A stretch of 64,000 nt of DNA from Albidovulum sediminicola (lineage in GTDB: Bacteria; Pseudomonadota; Alphaproteobacteria; Rhodobacterales; Rhodobacteraceae), in contig NZ_JAOWLA010000014.1 of NCBI RefSeq assembly GCF_025751575.1, positions 51,079 to 115,078 on the forward strand, read 5' to 3'. Every line of letters starts with the position of its first letter. Position 1 is the first letter of the stretch. The notes under the pieces are model-generated. The model was given only the letters and a program-made list of their open reading frames with translations, searched no databases and had not been told where the DNA came from. A program made the position numbers and the translations under genes. Shown here one piece after another: positions 23,160-33,098 of the stretch.

Positions 23160-24188
23160 TCAAGGGTGCGGATCGCGGGTGCCCGGTCCGCTTGGGGACG
23201 TTCCGAAACGGGCCCGCCAGGCCGGCAGGATATCACCCTCCCGCGGCTCGGCCAGATAAACCGCGCGGGCGATGGCACGGGCAAGGCAGACGGCGGCGGC
23301 GTGACCCAGCCGGAACGGGCCGACCACCGGGTCGGACAGTGGCCGCGCCCCGGTCGCCGCGGCAAAGACGAGGTCGCCGTCGAAGGGCGTGTGCGAAGGG
23401 ACGATGGCGCGTGCCATGCCGTCATGGGCGGCCACCGCGAGGCGCTGTGCCTCCGCTTGTGTGAGGCGGGCGTCGGTGGCCACGATGGCGATGGTCGTGG
23501 CCGCGCCGGGGCCCTTGTCGGGCATTGGCTCCTGACCCGGGTCCGGCGTGGGGCCGGGGCCGAGGCCCCCGAACTCCGTCCCCATTTCCCAAGGCGCTGC
23601 CCAGAACTGCGGCCCTGCGCCCATGGTGACGGTGCCCAAGGCATTCACGGCCACTAGCGCACCGACCGTCATTCCGTCCTCCATCACCACCGAGGCAGAC
23701 CCGAGCCCGCCCTTCAGCCCCTTCACCGTCGCGCCCGTCCCGGCCCCTGCAGTCCCAAGCGCGAAATCATGCCCCGCGGCCTCAAGCGCGCGCGCCCCAA
23801 GGCTGCGGTAGGGGTTCTCGCGCCAATCCTTGTCTCCCCCGTTTAACAGGTCGAAGAGGATCGCGCCGGGCACGATCGGAACCTTCTGCCCGCCCACATC
23901 GAAGCCGCGCCCCGCCGCGCGCAGCGCATCCGCCACGCCCGAGCCCGCATCGAGCCCCAACGCCGATCCGCCCGACAGCACCAGCGCGTCCACCTCCTGC
24001 ACCAGCCGGTCGGGCGCCAGAAGGTCGGTCTCCCGCGTGCCGGGCGCGCCGCCCATCACATGCACCGCCGCCGTGAAGGGCCGCGCGCCCAGAAGGACGG
24101 TCGTGCCCGTCCGGATGCGGTGATCCTCCGCGTTGCCGACCAGAAGCCCCTCGACATCGGTGATCAGGTTCCTCGGCCCCGGCCGCAT
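23160..24188 (-). CDS. P1 (DmpA) family peptidase / L-aminopeptidase-D-esterase
   Basis: A 342-residue member of the P1/S58 family, which self-cleaves to expose an N-terminal nucleophile and removes N-terminal residues from small peptides or amides. Landmarks: NLITDVEGLLVGNAED at the start, LVLSGGSALGLDAGSGV, and the processing region GATVKGLKGGLGSAS, where the Ser after GLG is the likely nucleophile. Its position downstream of an oligopeptide-type ABC transporter, an aldehyde dehydrogenase and an SDR fits catabolism of an imported peptide or amide. A stem-loop repeat separates it from the SDR gene. Confidence 0.85.
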   Translation of the reverse strand: MRPGPRNLITDVEGLLVGNAEDHRIRTGTTVLLGARPFTAAVHVMGGAPGTRETDLLAPDRLVQEVDALVLSGGSALGLDAGSGVADALRAAGRGFDVGGQKVPIVPGAILFDLLNGGDKDWRENPYRSLGARALEAAGHDFALGTAGAGTGATVKGLKGGLGSASVVMEDGMTVGALVAVNALGTVTMGAGPQFWAAPWEMGTEFGGLGPGPTPDPGQEPMPDKGPGAATTIAIVATDARLTQAEAQRLAVAAHDGMARAIVPSHTPFDGDLVFAAATGARPLSDPVVGPFRLGHAAAVCLARAIARAVYLAEPREGDILPAWRARFGTSPSGPGTRDPHP

Positions 24189-24197
24189 CGCGCCTCC

Positions 24198-24246
24198 CTT
24201 CTTCTTTTCCCAATTATCCCGGGGGTCCGGGGGCTGGCCCCCGGTC
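24198..24246 (-). repeat. Intergenic stem-loop repeat between the SDR and DmpA-type genes
   Basis: On the minus strand: stem CCGGGGGC/GCCCCCGG, then ACCCCCGGGATAATTGGG and the tail AAAAGAAGAAGG. It follows the SDR gene in the sense direction. Confidence 0.65.
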
Positions 24247-24251
24247 CGCCC

Positions 24252-24992
24252 TCAGATGCAGCGCCCGCCATCGACCTCAAGCGCCACACCGGTAATCATC
24301 GATGCCTCGTCCGAACACAGGAAGGCGGCCGCGTTGCCCATGTCCTGGGGGGTCGAGAAGCGCCCGATCGGAATGGTGGAAAGGAACTTCGCACGCTTCT
24401 CCGGCGTGTCCTCGCCCATGAAGCTTTTCAGCAGCGGGGTTTCCCCCGCCACCGGGCAGATCGCGTTGACCCGCACACCGTCGGGCGCCAGTTCCACCGC
24501 CATCGCCTTGGTCGCCGTGATCATCCAGCCCTTGGAGGCATTGTACCAGTTCAGGCGCGGGCGGGGCGACAGCCCGGCGGTCGATGCGACGTTCAGGATC
24601 GCGCCCGCGCCCTGCGCGCGCATCCTTGGCACGAAGGCCCGCGCGGTCAGGTAGACGGACTTGCAGTTGACCGCGAAGACCCGGTCGAACGCGTCCTCCT
24701 CCACCTCGTCGAGCGGGGTCGGCAGATGCGTGATGCCGGCGTTGTTGACCAGGATATCGAGGGCCCCGAACGCGCGGCGCGCCGCCTTTGCCAGCGCCGT
24801 GACGCTCGCGCCGTCGGCCACGTCGACCTGCGCCGCCTCGCCGCCAACCTCATTCGCCACGGCCTGCGCGGCGTCGAGGTTGATGTCGGCCACGAGGACG
24901 CGGGCGCCCTCGGCCGTGAATTTCCGCACGATACCGGCGCCGAAGCCAGATCCGCCCCCGGTCACGATCGCTGTCTTGCCTTCGAGCCGCAC
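24252..24992 (-). CDS. Short-chain dehydrogenase/reductase (SDR)
   Basis: A 246-residue NAD(P)-dependent classical SDR. The cofactor motif is TGGGSGFGAGI near the N-terminus, with D at the end of strand 2 (VLVADIN) suggesting NAD. NNAG, the catalytic Ser in NVASTAG and the YNASK catalytic pair follow, and the protein ends EVDGGRCI. I favour the GTG at 24992 (RLEGKTAIVTG) because GGAGG lies five bases upstream. Upstream ATGs at 24995, 25010 and 25019 have poorer spacing. Substrate unknown; it is probably an alcohol or sugar oxidation step linked to the upstream aldehyde dehydrogenase, 78 bp away. Confidence 0.88.
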   Translation of the reverse strand: MRLEGKTAIVTGGGSGFGAGIVRKFTAEGARVLVADINLDAAQAVANEVGGEAAQVDVADGASVTALAKAARRAFGALDILVNNAGITHLPTPLDEVEEDAFDRVFAVNCKSVYLTARAFVPRMRAQGAGAILNVASTAGLSPRPRLNWYNASKGWMITATKAMAVELAPDGVRVNAICPVAGETPLLKSFMGEDTPEKRAKFLSTIPIGRFSTPQDMGNAAAFLCSDEASMITGVALEVDGGRCI

Positions 24993-25070
24993 CATTGCCT
25001 CCGTTGTCATGCCCACCATGCACGCGACGGCACGAAACGGAAAGGCCGCCGTGCCGCGGTTATGGCCCGC

Positions 25071-26508
25071 TCAACCATGCCGCGCCGCGACCGTCTTCAG
25101 CGTCGAGAAGCCATAAAGCGCCTCGAACCCTTTCTCGCGCCCGTGGCCGGATTTCCCGACACCGCCGAAGGGCAGCTCCACTCCGCCGCCCGCGCCGTAG
25201 TTGTTGACAAAGACCTGCCCGGCGCGCAGCCGTCGCGCCATCCGCATCTGCCGCGCGCCGCTGTCGGTCCAGACCGAGGCGACAAGCCCGTAGTCCGTGC
25301 CATTCGCAAGCGCCACGGCCTCCTCCTCGTCCGCGAAGGGCAGGACGACCTGCGCGGGGCCGAAGATCTCTTCCCTGGCCAGGCGATGGTCCGGCCCGAT
25401 CCCCTCGATCAGCGCCGGGGCGACGTAGTGGCCGCCCGCCGGCAAGTCGTCGGGCAGCGCCGCGCGGGCCGCGATCCGGGCAGAATCGGCAAGCGCGAGA
25501 TAACCCTCCACCAACTGCTTCTGCCGGGCGGAGATCAGCGGCCCCACATCCCTGTCGGCCTTGGCCGGGCCGACCGACAGCGCCCGGTAACGTGCGGCCA
25601 TGCGGGCGACGACCTCGTCGTAGCGCGACCGCTCGACCAGGATGCGCGAGGCGGCGGAGCAGGTCTGGCCCGCGTTCTGGACCCCGGCGTTGACGAGGAA
25701 CGGCAACGCCGCGTCCAGATCGGCATCGGCGAAAAGGACCTGCGGCGACTTGCCGCCCAATTCCAGCGTCACCGGCACGATGTTGCGCGCGGCCGCCCCT
25801 TGAACGAGGCTGCCCACCGTGACCGACCCGGTGAAGCTCAGGTGGTTGACGCCGGGATGGGCGGGCAGGGCGGCCCCCGCTTCCTCGCCCAGGCCCGTCA
25901 CCACGTTCAGCGCGCCCGGCGGCAGCCCCGCTTCCGTCGCGATACGGGCAAAGGCCAGCGCGGTGAGCGAGGCCTCCTCGGCCGGCTTCAGGACGGCTGC
26001 ATTGCCCATGGCCAGCGCCGCGCCGACGGATCGGCCGATGATCTGCATCGGGTAGTTCCAGGGCACGATATGGCCGGTCACCCCGTGCGGTTCACGCAGC
26101 GTATAGACGGTGTAGCCGTCAAGATAGGGGATGGTTTCGCCCATCACCTTGTCGGCCGCGCCGCCGTAGAACTCCATGTAGCGGGCGAGCGCCAGCGCGT
26201 CGGCCAGCGCCTGCTTCAGGGGTTTGCCGACATCGGTCGCCTCCAGCACGGCAAGATCCTCGGCCCGTTCGAGGATGAGGCGACCGATCCGGCTCAGCAC
26301 CCGGCCCCGCTCCGCCGCGGTCATGCGGCCCCAATCGCCCTCGCGCGCGGCCTGTGCGGCCGCCACGGCCTCGTCAATGTCTTCGCCGGTCCCACGCGCG
26401 ATGGCCCCGATCTCGGACCCCGTCGAGGGGTCCTCGACCGGCAGCGTCTGCGACGCCGGGCGCCAGGCCCCGCCGATCAGCATTTCGGTCGGGTCGAACC
26501 AGATGCGG

Positions 26509-26519
<11 letters not shown>
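25071..26519 (-). CDS. Aldehyde dehydrogenase family protein
   Basis: A 482-residue NAD(P)-dependent aldehyde dehydrogenase close to the betaine-aldehyde / gamma-aminobutyraldehyde type. Features: VPWNYPMQIIGRSVGAALAMGNAAVLKPAEEASL, FTGSVTVGSLV, the catalytic Glu in LELGGKSPQVLF, the catalytic Cys in NAGQTCSAASRI, and the C-terminal ELPFGGVGKSGHGREKG. The start overlaps the end of the ABC ATPase gene by 11 bp, so it is translated as part of the transporter operon. The substrate is probably an aldehyde derived from the imported compound; which one cannot be read from the sequence. Confidence 0.88.
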
Positions 26520-28112
<1,593 letters not shown>

Positions 28113-28116
<4 letters not shown>

Positions 28117-28925
28117 GGCCGCGCCCTCAGGCGTGGATCGAGCCGGTCGCGCAACCCGTCGCCCAGTAGGTTCAGCCCGAAGACCGTCAGCACGATGGCC
28201 AGTCCCGGGAAGATCGCGACATGTGGGGCGAGCGTCACCATGGTCTGCGCCTCGGCCAGCATCCGGCCCCAGCTGGGCGTGGGCGGCTGGGCGCCAAGGC
28301 CGACATAGGACAGGCCCGCCTCGGCCAGGATGCCCAGCGAAAACTGGATCGTGCCCTGTACGATCAGCAGGTTCGCGATGTTGGGCAGGATATGTTCGGC
28401 CGAGATCCGGGCGGCGCCCTTGCCCGCCACCTCGGCCGCGCGGATGAAGTCGAGCGTCCAGATCGACAGCGCCCCCCCGCGCGCCACACGCGCGAAGACG
28501 GGGATGTTGAAAATGCCGATGGCCAGGATCGCGTTGAGCGCCGACGGCCCGAAGACGGCCGTGATCAGGATGGCGATCACCAGCGAGGGGAAGGCGAAGA
28601 TCAGGTCGTTGCCGCGCATGACGACCTCGTCCACCGTTCCCCCATGCCGGGCGGCGGCCAGCAGGCCCAGCGGCACGCCAAAGCCCATCCCGATGCCCAC
28701 CGCCACCAGCGCAACCGCGATCGAGGTGCGCGCGCCCGCCATCAGCATCGCGGCGATGTCGCGCCCGAAGTGATCGGTGCCAAGCCAATGCGCGGCCGAG
28801 GGCGGACGAAGCTTTTCGGCGATGGAAAGGGCGGCGGGATCATAGGGCGTCCAGAGAAGCGACACGCCCGCCGCCAGAAGCGCCGCCAGCGTCAGGGCGA
28901 GACCGAGATGCAGCGAAAGCCTCAT
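28113..28925 (-). CDS. Oligopeptide-type ABC transporter permease (DppC-like)
   Basis: A 270-residue inner-membrane permease. The N-terminal helix is followed by DPAALSIAEKLRPPSAAHWLGTDHFGRDI, the classic DppC/OppC segment. The EAA-type loop is AAEVAGKGAARISAEHILPNI, and the C-terminus LNLLGDGLRDRLDPRLR is diagnostic. About six membrane helices. The start ATG 28925 lies in an ATGA overlap with the DppB-like gene and the stop overlaps the ATPase start, so all three are tightly coupled. Confidence 0.93.
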
Positions 28926-29869
28926 GCGCGCCGCCTGAGGCGGGGGTCGATCAGGGCATAGGCCAGATCGACGAGGAAGGTCACGAGGATCACCGCGAAG
29001 ACAAGGATCATGACGACCGATTCCACAACGATCAGGTCGCGCTGGGTGATCGCCTGGAAGATCAGGCGGCCGAGGCCCGGCAGGTAGAAGACGTTCTCGA
29101 TGATGATCGCTCCGGCGAGCAGGAAGGAGAACTGCATGCCGAGGATCGTCAGCACCGGGATCATCGCGTTCCGGAGCGCATGGCGGATCATGGTCTGCGT
29201 GCGCGTCAGCCCTTTGGCGCGGGCGGTGCGGATATAGTCCTGACCCTCGGTCTCGATCAGGGCCGAGCGCAGGACGCGCGCAAGGATCGCGGCCTGCGGC
29301 AGGGCCAGCGCGATTGCGGGCAGCGTCAGGGCGGCAAGCCCGGCCCCGATGCCGCCGTCCCATCCGGGAAAGCCGCCTGCCGGGAAGATCCGCCAGTGCA
29401 GCGCGAAGACCAACACCAGCAGCATCGCGAACCAGAAGTTCGGTAGTGAGATGCCCAGTTGCGTCGCCCCCATAACCGCGGTGTCGGCGAGCCTTCCGCG
29501 CCGGGCCGCCGCCAGAAGCCCCGCCGGAAAGGCCACCAGCGCGCTCAGCCCCAGCGCGTAAAGCGCCAGTGGCAGCGAAACCTCAAGCCGCTGGGCGACC
29601 AGCCCGGACACCGGAACCTTGTAGGTATAGGAGAGGCCGAAATCACCCTGCGCCATGCCCCAAATCCAGGAAAGATAGCGCGCGGGCGCCGCCGCGTTCA
29701 GCCCAAGCTGGTCGCGCAGCGCGTCCACGGTTTCAGGGCTGGCGTTCAGGCCCAGCATGTAGGAGGCCGGGTCGCCCGGCACGACCTCGATCACCAGAAA
29801 GATCACCAGGCTTGCCGCCAGAAGGCTGAGCGCCAGCGACAGCATGCGTCTGAAAAGATATCGTGCCAT
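28922..29869 (-). CDS. Oligopeptide-type ABC transporter permease (DppB-like)
   Basis: A 315-residue permease with about six membrane helices. It begins ARYLFRRMLSLALSLLAASLVIFLVIEVVPGDPA, the standard DppB N-terminus. The conserved loop is TARAKGLTRTQTMIRHALRNAMIPVLT, and the end is VDLAYALIDPRLRRR. It is the first gene of the transporter block reading left. No solute-binding protein gene precedes it directly; the likely one lies at 33099-34568, separated by creatinase and others. A small exported protein gene lies 73 bp upstream on the same strand. Confidence 0.93.
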   Translation of the reverse strand: MARYLFRRMLSLALSLLAASLVIFLVIEVVPGDPASYMLGLNASPETVDALRDQLGLNAAAPARYLSWIWGMAQGDFGLSYTYKVPVSGLVAQRLEVSLPLALYALGLSALVAFPAGLLAAARRGRLADTAVMGATQLGISLPNFWFAMLLVLVFALHWRIFPAGGFPGWDGGIGAGLAALTLPAIALALPQAAILARVLRSALIETEGQDYIRTARAKGLTRTQTMIRHALRNAMIPVLTILGMQFSFLLAGAIIIENVFYLPGLGRLIFQAITQRDLIVVESVVMILVFAVILVTFLVDLAYALIDPRLRRRA

Positions 29870-29942
29870 GCCTCCGCCCCTTCCGTGGGGTCGAGGCTAT
29901 GGCGAAGGGGGCGGGCGGTCCAGAGGGCGTGGCAGCGCGGGC

Positions 29943-30320
29943 TCAGTTCAGTTCGAAGTCGAGGCCCCGGCTGCGCCCGAGGGACCGGCAGTAGGCGGCC
30001 CAGTCGCGGAAGTCCCCCGACAGCAGCCACAGGGCGCCTTTCGCGTCCCATTCGGCGTATTTGGTCGCGGTGGATTGCAGCACGAAGCCCTGCGGATCGG
30101 CGCGCCCCTCGGCACGGGCCAGATCGGTTGCGGCATCGCTCCAGGCCGCGGCATGGCGCGACAGGCGCGCGGCGCGGTCCGGGTCGCTGAGCTGGCAGGC
30201 CGTCAGCTCGTAAAGTGCGGCGCATTCTGACATGCTTTGGCTGAGGGGCTGCGCGGCCGCAGGGGTCGCGGCGGCGCCCAGGATCAACGCCAGGATCAGT
30301 CTTCCGAGCGCTTGGCCCAT
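29943..30320 (-). CDS. Small exported protein of unknown function
   Basis: A 125-residue protein with a signal peptide (GQALGRLILALILGAAATPAAA). Four Cys occur in the mature part (SECAALYELTACQLSD, DWAAYCRSLG and others), suggesting disulfides and a periplasmic location. No family recognised. ATG 30320 has GAGGGG five bases upstream. It precedes the DppB-like gene on the same strand, so it could be the first gene of that operon, or independent. It is divergent from creatinase across 248 bp. Confidence 0.6.
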   Translation of the reverse strand: MGQALGRLILALILGAAATPAAAQPLSQSMSECAALYELTACQLSDPDRAARLSRHAAAWSDAATDLARAEGRADPQGFVLQSTATKYAEWDAKGALWLLSGDFRDWAAYCRSLGRSRGLDFELN

Positions 30321-30443
30321 CTCTGCCCCTCATCCGGCCTCACAATCTGAATAACAGTGAAAACCCGCGACAAGAAGGCCCGCAAGGTGTCGTTTTCTGG
30401 CTGGCCGAGGCAATCGGCGCGCGGTAAAGACGACCCAAGCCGT

Positions 30444-30531
30444 GGCGATGGCGTCGCCGCAGGGGCCAGTGCCCCAACGCTTGCGGAGCGATCCGCCCAA
30501 GTCCTGTACGCCGGGACCTTTCGGGGTTCCG
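30444..30531 (+). promoter_or_regulatory. Hairpin-rich leader upstream of creatinase
   Basis: Four perfect or near-perfect hairpins follow each other: GGCGA/TCGCC (30444-30458), GGGGC/GCCCC (30462-30475), GCGGA/TCCGC (30483-30496), and CGGGACC/GGTTCCG with one G-U pair (30512-30531). The array ends about 25 bp before the ribosome site. It may be a structured 5' leader or a small RNA. It matches no riboswitch class I can recognise. Confidence 0.35.
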
Positions 30532-30568
30532 CGACATATTCGGGCCCCATCAAGTGAGGTCTGAAGAA

Positions 30569-31774
30569 ATGACGGAACGTCCCCAGCAATACCGTTTCCA
30601 CCAGGGCGAGAAGATCCTGCCCTTCGCCGCATCCGAATACGAGGCGCGCCTGGCCGGTCTGCGCCGCAGCATGGCCGAGCAGGGCGTGGACGCCTGCGTG
30701 CTCACCTCGATGCACAACATCTCCTACTACTCGGGCTTCCTCTATTGCTCGTTCGGCCGTCCCTACGGCCTGGTCGTGACGGCAACGCAGGATGTCACGA
30801 TCTCGGCCGGGATCGACGCGGCGCAGCCCTGGCGGCGCAGCCATGGTGACAACATCACCTATACCGACTGGCAGCGTGACAACTACTGGCGAGCGATCCT
30901 GTCTGTGACGGGCCCCGGCAAGGTCATCGGCTACGAGGCCGATCACCTGACGCTGCTGCAATCCGAAAAGCTGAAGTCCTTCCTGTCGCCCTCGAAGACG
31001 CTCGACATCGCCCCCGCGACGATGAAGCAGCGGATGATGAAATCGCCGGCCGAGATCGCGCTGATCCGCGCGGGCGCCAACACCGCCGATGTGGGTGGCT
31101 ACGCCATCCGCGAGGCGGTTGCCGTCGGCGCGCGGGAAATCGACGTGGCGATGGCGGGCCGTGACGCGATGGAGCGCGAGATCGCCCGCCGTTTTCCCGA
31201 TGCCGAATATCGCGACAGCTGGGTCTGGTTCCAGTCGGGCATCAACACCGACGGCGCGCACAATCCCGTCACCGCGCGCAAGCTTGAGGTTGGCGACATC
31301 CTGTCGCTGAACACCTTCCCGATGATCTCGGGCTATTACACCGCGCTGGAGCGGACCATGTTCGTGCGTGAGGTCGACGCGGCCTCGCTCAAGATCTGGG
31401 AAGCCAACGTGGCGGCGCATGAATACGGGATGAGCCTGCTCAAGCCCGGCGTGTCCTGCGCCGAGGTGACGGCCAAGATCAACGACTTCTTCGAAGAGCG
31501 CCAGCTGCTGCAATACCGCACCTTTGGCTATGGCCATTCCTTCGGCGTGCTCAGCCACTACTACGGGCGCGAGGCTGGGCTGGAACTGCGCGAGGATATC
31601 GACACCGTCCTGGAGCCGGGCATGGTCATCTCGATGGAGCCGATGCTGACGATTCCCGAAGGCCAGCCGGGCGCGGGCGGCTACCGGGAGCATGACATTC
31701 TCGTGATCACCGAGGATGGGGCCGAGGATATCACCCATTATCCCTATGGTCCTGGCTTCAACGTGATCGGCTGA
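30569..31774 (+). CDS. Creatinase (creatine amidinohydrolase)
   Basis: A 401-residue pita-bread-fold enzyme of the M24 superfamily that hydrolyses creatine to sarcosine and urea. It closely follows Pseudomonas creatinase as I know it: HNISYYSGFLYCSFGRPYGLVVT, TYTDWQRDNYW, WFQSGINTDGAHNPVT with the catalytic His, and FGYGHSFGVLSHYYGREAG, with REHDILVITEDGAEDIT near the end. The metal ligands of M24 peptidases are absent, as expected. I chose ATG 30569 (TERPQQYRFHQGEK); an upstream GTG/ATG extension is possible but unsupported. Creatininase and sarcosine-oxidising genes are not nearby. Ectoine hydrolase is a related alternative, but the motifs favour creatinase. Confidence 0.87.
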   Translation: MTERPQQYRFHQGEKILPFAASEYEARLAGLRRSMAEQGVDACVLTSMHNISYYSGFLYCSFGRPYGLVVTATQDVTISAGIDAAQPWRRSHGDNITYTDWQRDNYWRAILSVTGPGKVIGYEADHLTLLQSEKLKSFLSPSKTLDIAPATMKQRMMKSPAEIALIRAGANTADVGGYAIREAVAVGAREIDVAMAGRDAMEREIARRFPDAEYRDSWVWFQSGINTDGAHNPVTARKLEVGDILSLNTFPMISGYYTALERTMFVREVDAASLKIWEANVAAHEYGMSLLKPGVSCAEVTAKINDFFEERQLLQYRTFGYGHSFGVLSHYYGREAGLELREDIDTVLEPGMVISMEPMLTIPEGQPGAGGYREHDILVITEDGAEDITHYPYGPGFNVIG

Positions 31775-31863
31775 CGCAAACCGGAGCGCCGCGCGAAGGG
31801 CTTTCAAATCGGGTGGAAATCTTGCTAGGGATGCGCAAACCGACAAAAACGCGCGGACACAAG

Positions 31864-32658
31864 ATGACAGACCTGATCACGAAGCCCTCGCGGCGCTCCT
31901 TCCTTGCCCTCACCGGATCGGCGGCGCTTGCGGCTTGCGCCCGCGCGCCGGAGGTCGATCCCGACGACCCTGTCACCCGCTACGGCTTCGCCCCGATCGA
32001 GGGCTACGGTCCGCTTGTTGACGGCGAATATTCCCTGCCGCCGGTCCCGCCGCAATATCTCGAATGGCCGAACCGCCGGCAGCTTGTCTTCTATGAGGGC
32101 GAGCGCCCGGCGCAGACCATCGAGATCGATCCCTATGCCAAGTTCCTTTATTACGTCCTGGGCGACGGAACCGCCTGGCGTTATCCGATCGCGGTCGGCC
32201 GGGCGGGCCTGGCGCTGCGCGGGCAGACGGTTATCCGGCAGAAGAAGGAATGGCCGGGCTGGCAGCCCACCGCCAACATGCTGCGCAGCCAGCCCGAGGT
32301 CTACGGGCCCTTCGCGCGCGGCGTGCCGGGCGGCCTTGCGAGCCCCCTGGGTGCGCGGGCGCTTTATCTCTACCGCGGCGGGCGCGACAGCTACTTCCGC
32401 ATCCACGGCACGAACGACATGAAGTCGATCGGCAATTCCGGTTCGGCGGGCTGCATCCGGCTCTTCAACCACGACATCATCGACCTTTACGAGCGTGTCA
32501 GCATCCCGACCGAGGTGAACATCCGCACCGAGGCGGATTCGCTGCGGCTCCTTGGCCCCACGATGTCGCCGCGCGGGGTGGAGCTTCCGCCCACGATCGT
32601 GTCGCCGGAATCGATCTACGGCGCGACCGAGGTCGGTGCAGAGGATCCCGGCGTCTGA
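31864..32658 (+). CDS. L,D-transpeptidase (YkuD family) with Tat/lipoprotein-like signal
   Basis: A 264-residue envelope enzyme that cross-links peptidoglycan stem peptides or attaches proteins to them. The N-terminus carries PSRRSFLALTGSAALAAC: a twin-arginine motif followed by a lipobox-like LAAC, so it may be Tat-exported and lipidated. The YkuD catalytic motif is intact in FRIHGTNDMKSIGNSGSAGCIRLFNHD (HGTN..., then SxGCIRL with the nucleophile Cys). I chose ATG 31864, which places the RR motif normally; an ATG at 31831 would add 11 residues. It is convergent with the cupin gene. Confidence 0.88.
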   Translation: MTDLITKPSRRSFLALTGSAALAACARAPEVDPDDPVTRYGFAPIEGYGPLVDGEYSLPPVPPQYLEWPNRRQLVFYEGERPAQTIEIDPYAKFLYYVLGDGTAWRYPIAVGRAGLALRGQTVIRQKKEWPGWQPTANMLRSQPEVYGPFARGVPGGLASPLGARALYLYRGGRDSYFRIHGTNDMKSIGNSGSAGCIRLFNHDIIDLYERVSIPTEVNIRTEADSLRLLGPTMSPRGVELPPTIVSPESIYGATEVGAEDPGV

Positions 32659-32676
32659 CGGATGCCGGGGGCCGGG

Positions 32677-32694
32677 CCGGTCCTGGAGGACCGG
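32677..32694. terminator. Bidirectional hairpin between the L,D-transpeptidase and cupin genes
   Basis: A perfect 8-bp stem CCGGTCCT/AGGACCGG with loop GG lies in the 38-bp spacer between convergent stop codons. There is no long T tract, so it is a weak terminator or a 3'-end stabiliser. Confidence 0.5.
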
Positions 32695-32696
32695 TC

Positions 32697-33038
32697 CTAG
32701 ATCTTGATGACGTATTCCTTGAGGATGGTTTCCGTCACCTCCCAAGTGCCCGAGAATCCGGGCCGCAGGATGAAGCTGTCGCCGGGGCCCAGAGGGTATT
32801 CGGTGCCGTCGTCCGCGGTGATGACGGATCGGCCCTCAAGGATGCGGATGTACTCCCATTCCTCATAGGAGATCCGCCATTTGCCCGGCGTCGCCTGCCA
32901 GAGGCCGCAATAAAGTCCGTCACGGTCCTCCAGATTCCAGGTGGTGAACTGGGGATCGCCCGAGATCACCTTTTCCGGGTCCGGGCGTTCGTGTTCGGGC
33001 GTGGCCGCCTCGGCGGTCATGCGCAGGAAGTTGGTCAT
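32697..33038 (-). CDS. Cupin-domain protein (Cupin_3/DUF861 type)
   Basis: A 113-residue single-domain cupin. The small beta-barrel is recognisable from WNLEDRDGLYCGLWQATPGKWRISYEEWEYIRILEGRSVITADDG and YPLGPGDSFILRPGFSGTWEV. The cupin-1 motif has Glu residues but lacks the usual HxH. That is typical of the Cupin_3 group related to ureidoglycine aminohydrolase and of stand-alone proteins of unknown role. ATG 33038 has GGAGAG upstream. It lies downstream of the solute-binding protein gene (60 bp) on the same strand and is probably co-transcribed with it. Confidence 0.8.
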   Translation of the reverse strand: MTNFLRMTAEAATPEHERPDPEKVISGDPQFTTWNLEDRDGLYCGLWQATPGKWRISYEEWEYIRILEGRSVITADDGTEYPLGPGDSFILRPGFSGTWEVTETILKEYVIKI

Positions 33039-33098
33039 GGTCTCTCCGGTATGGTCGGGCGCACCCGAGCGTGAGATCTCGCTTCTGGCGTGTCGCCA

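Noticed and set aside
30357..30557. A 66-codon plus-strand frame upstream of creatinase
   Set aside because: No ribosome site or recognisable domain. The region folds into consecutive hairpins, which better explains its composition.
30569..31774. Alternative call as ectoine hydrolase (DoeA) or Xaa-Pro peptidase
   Set aside because: The GINTDGAHNPVT and YGHSFG-LSHYYGREAG segments match creatinase, and the peptidase metal ligands are missing.
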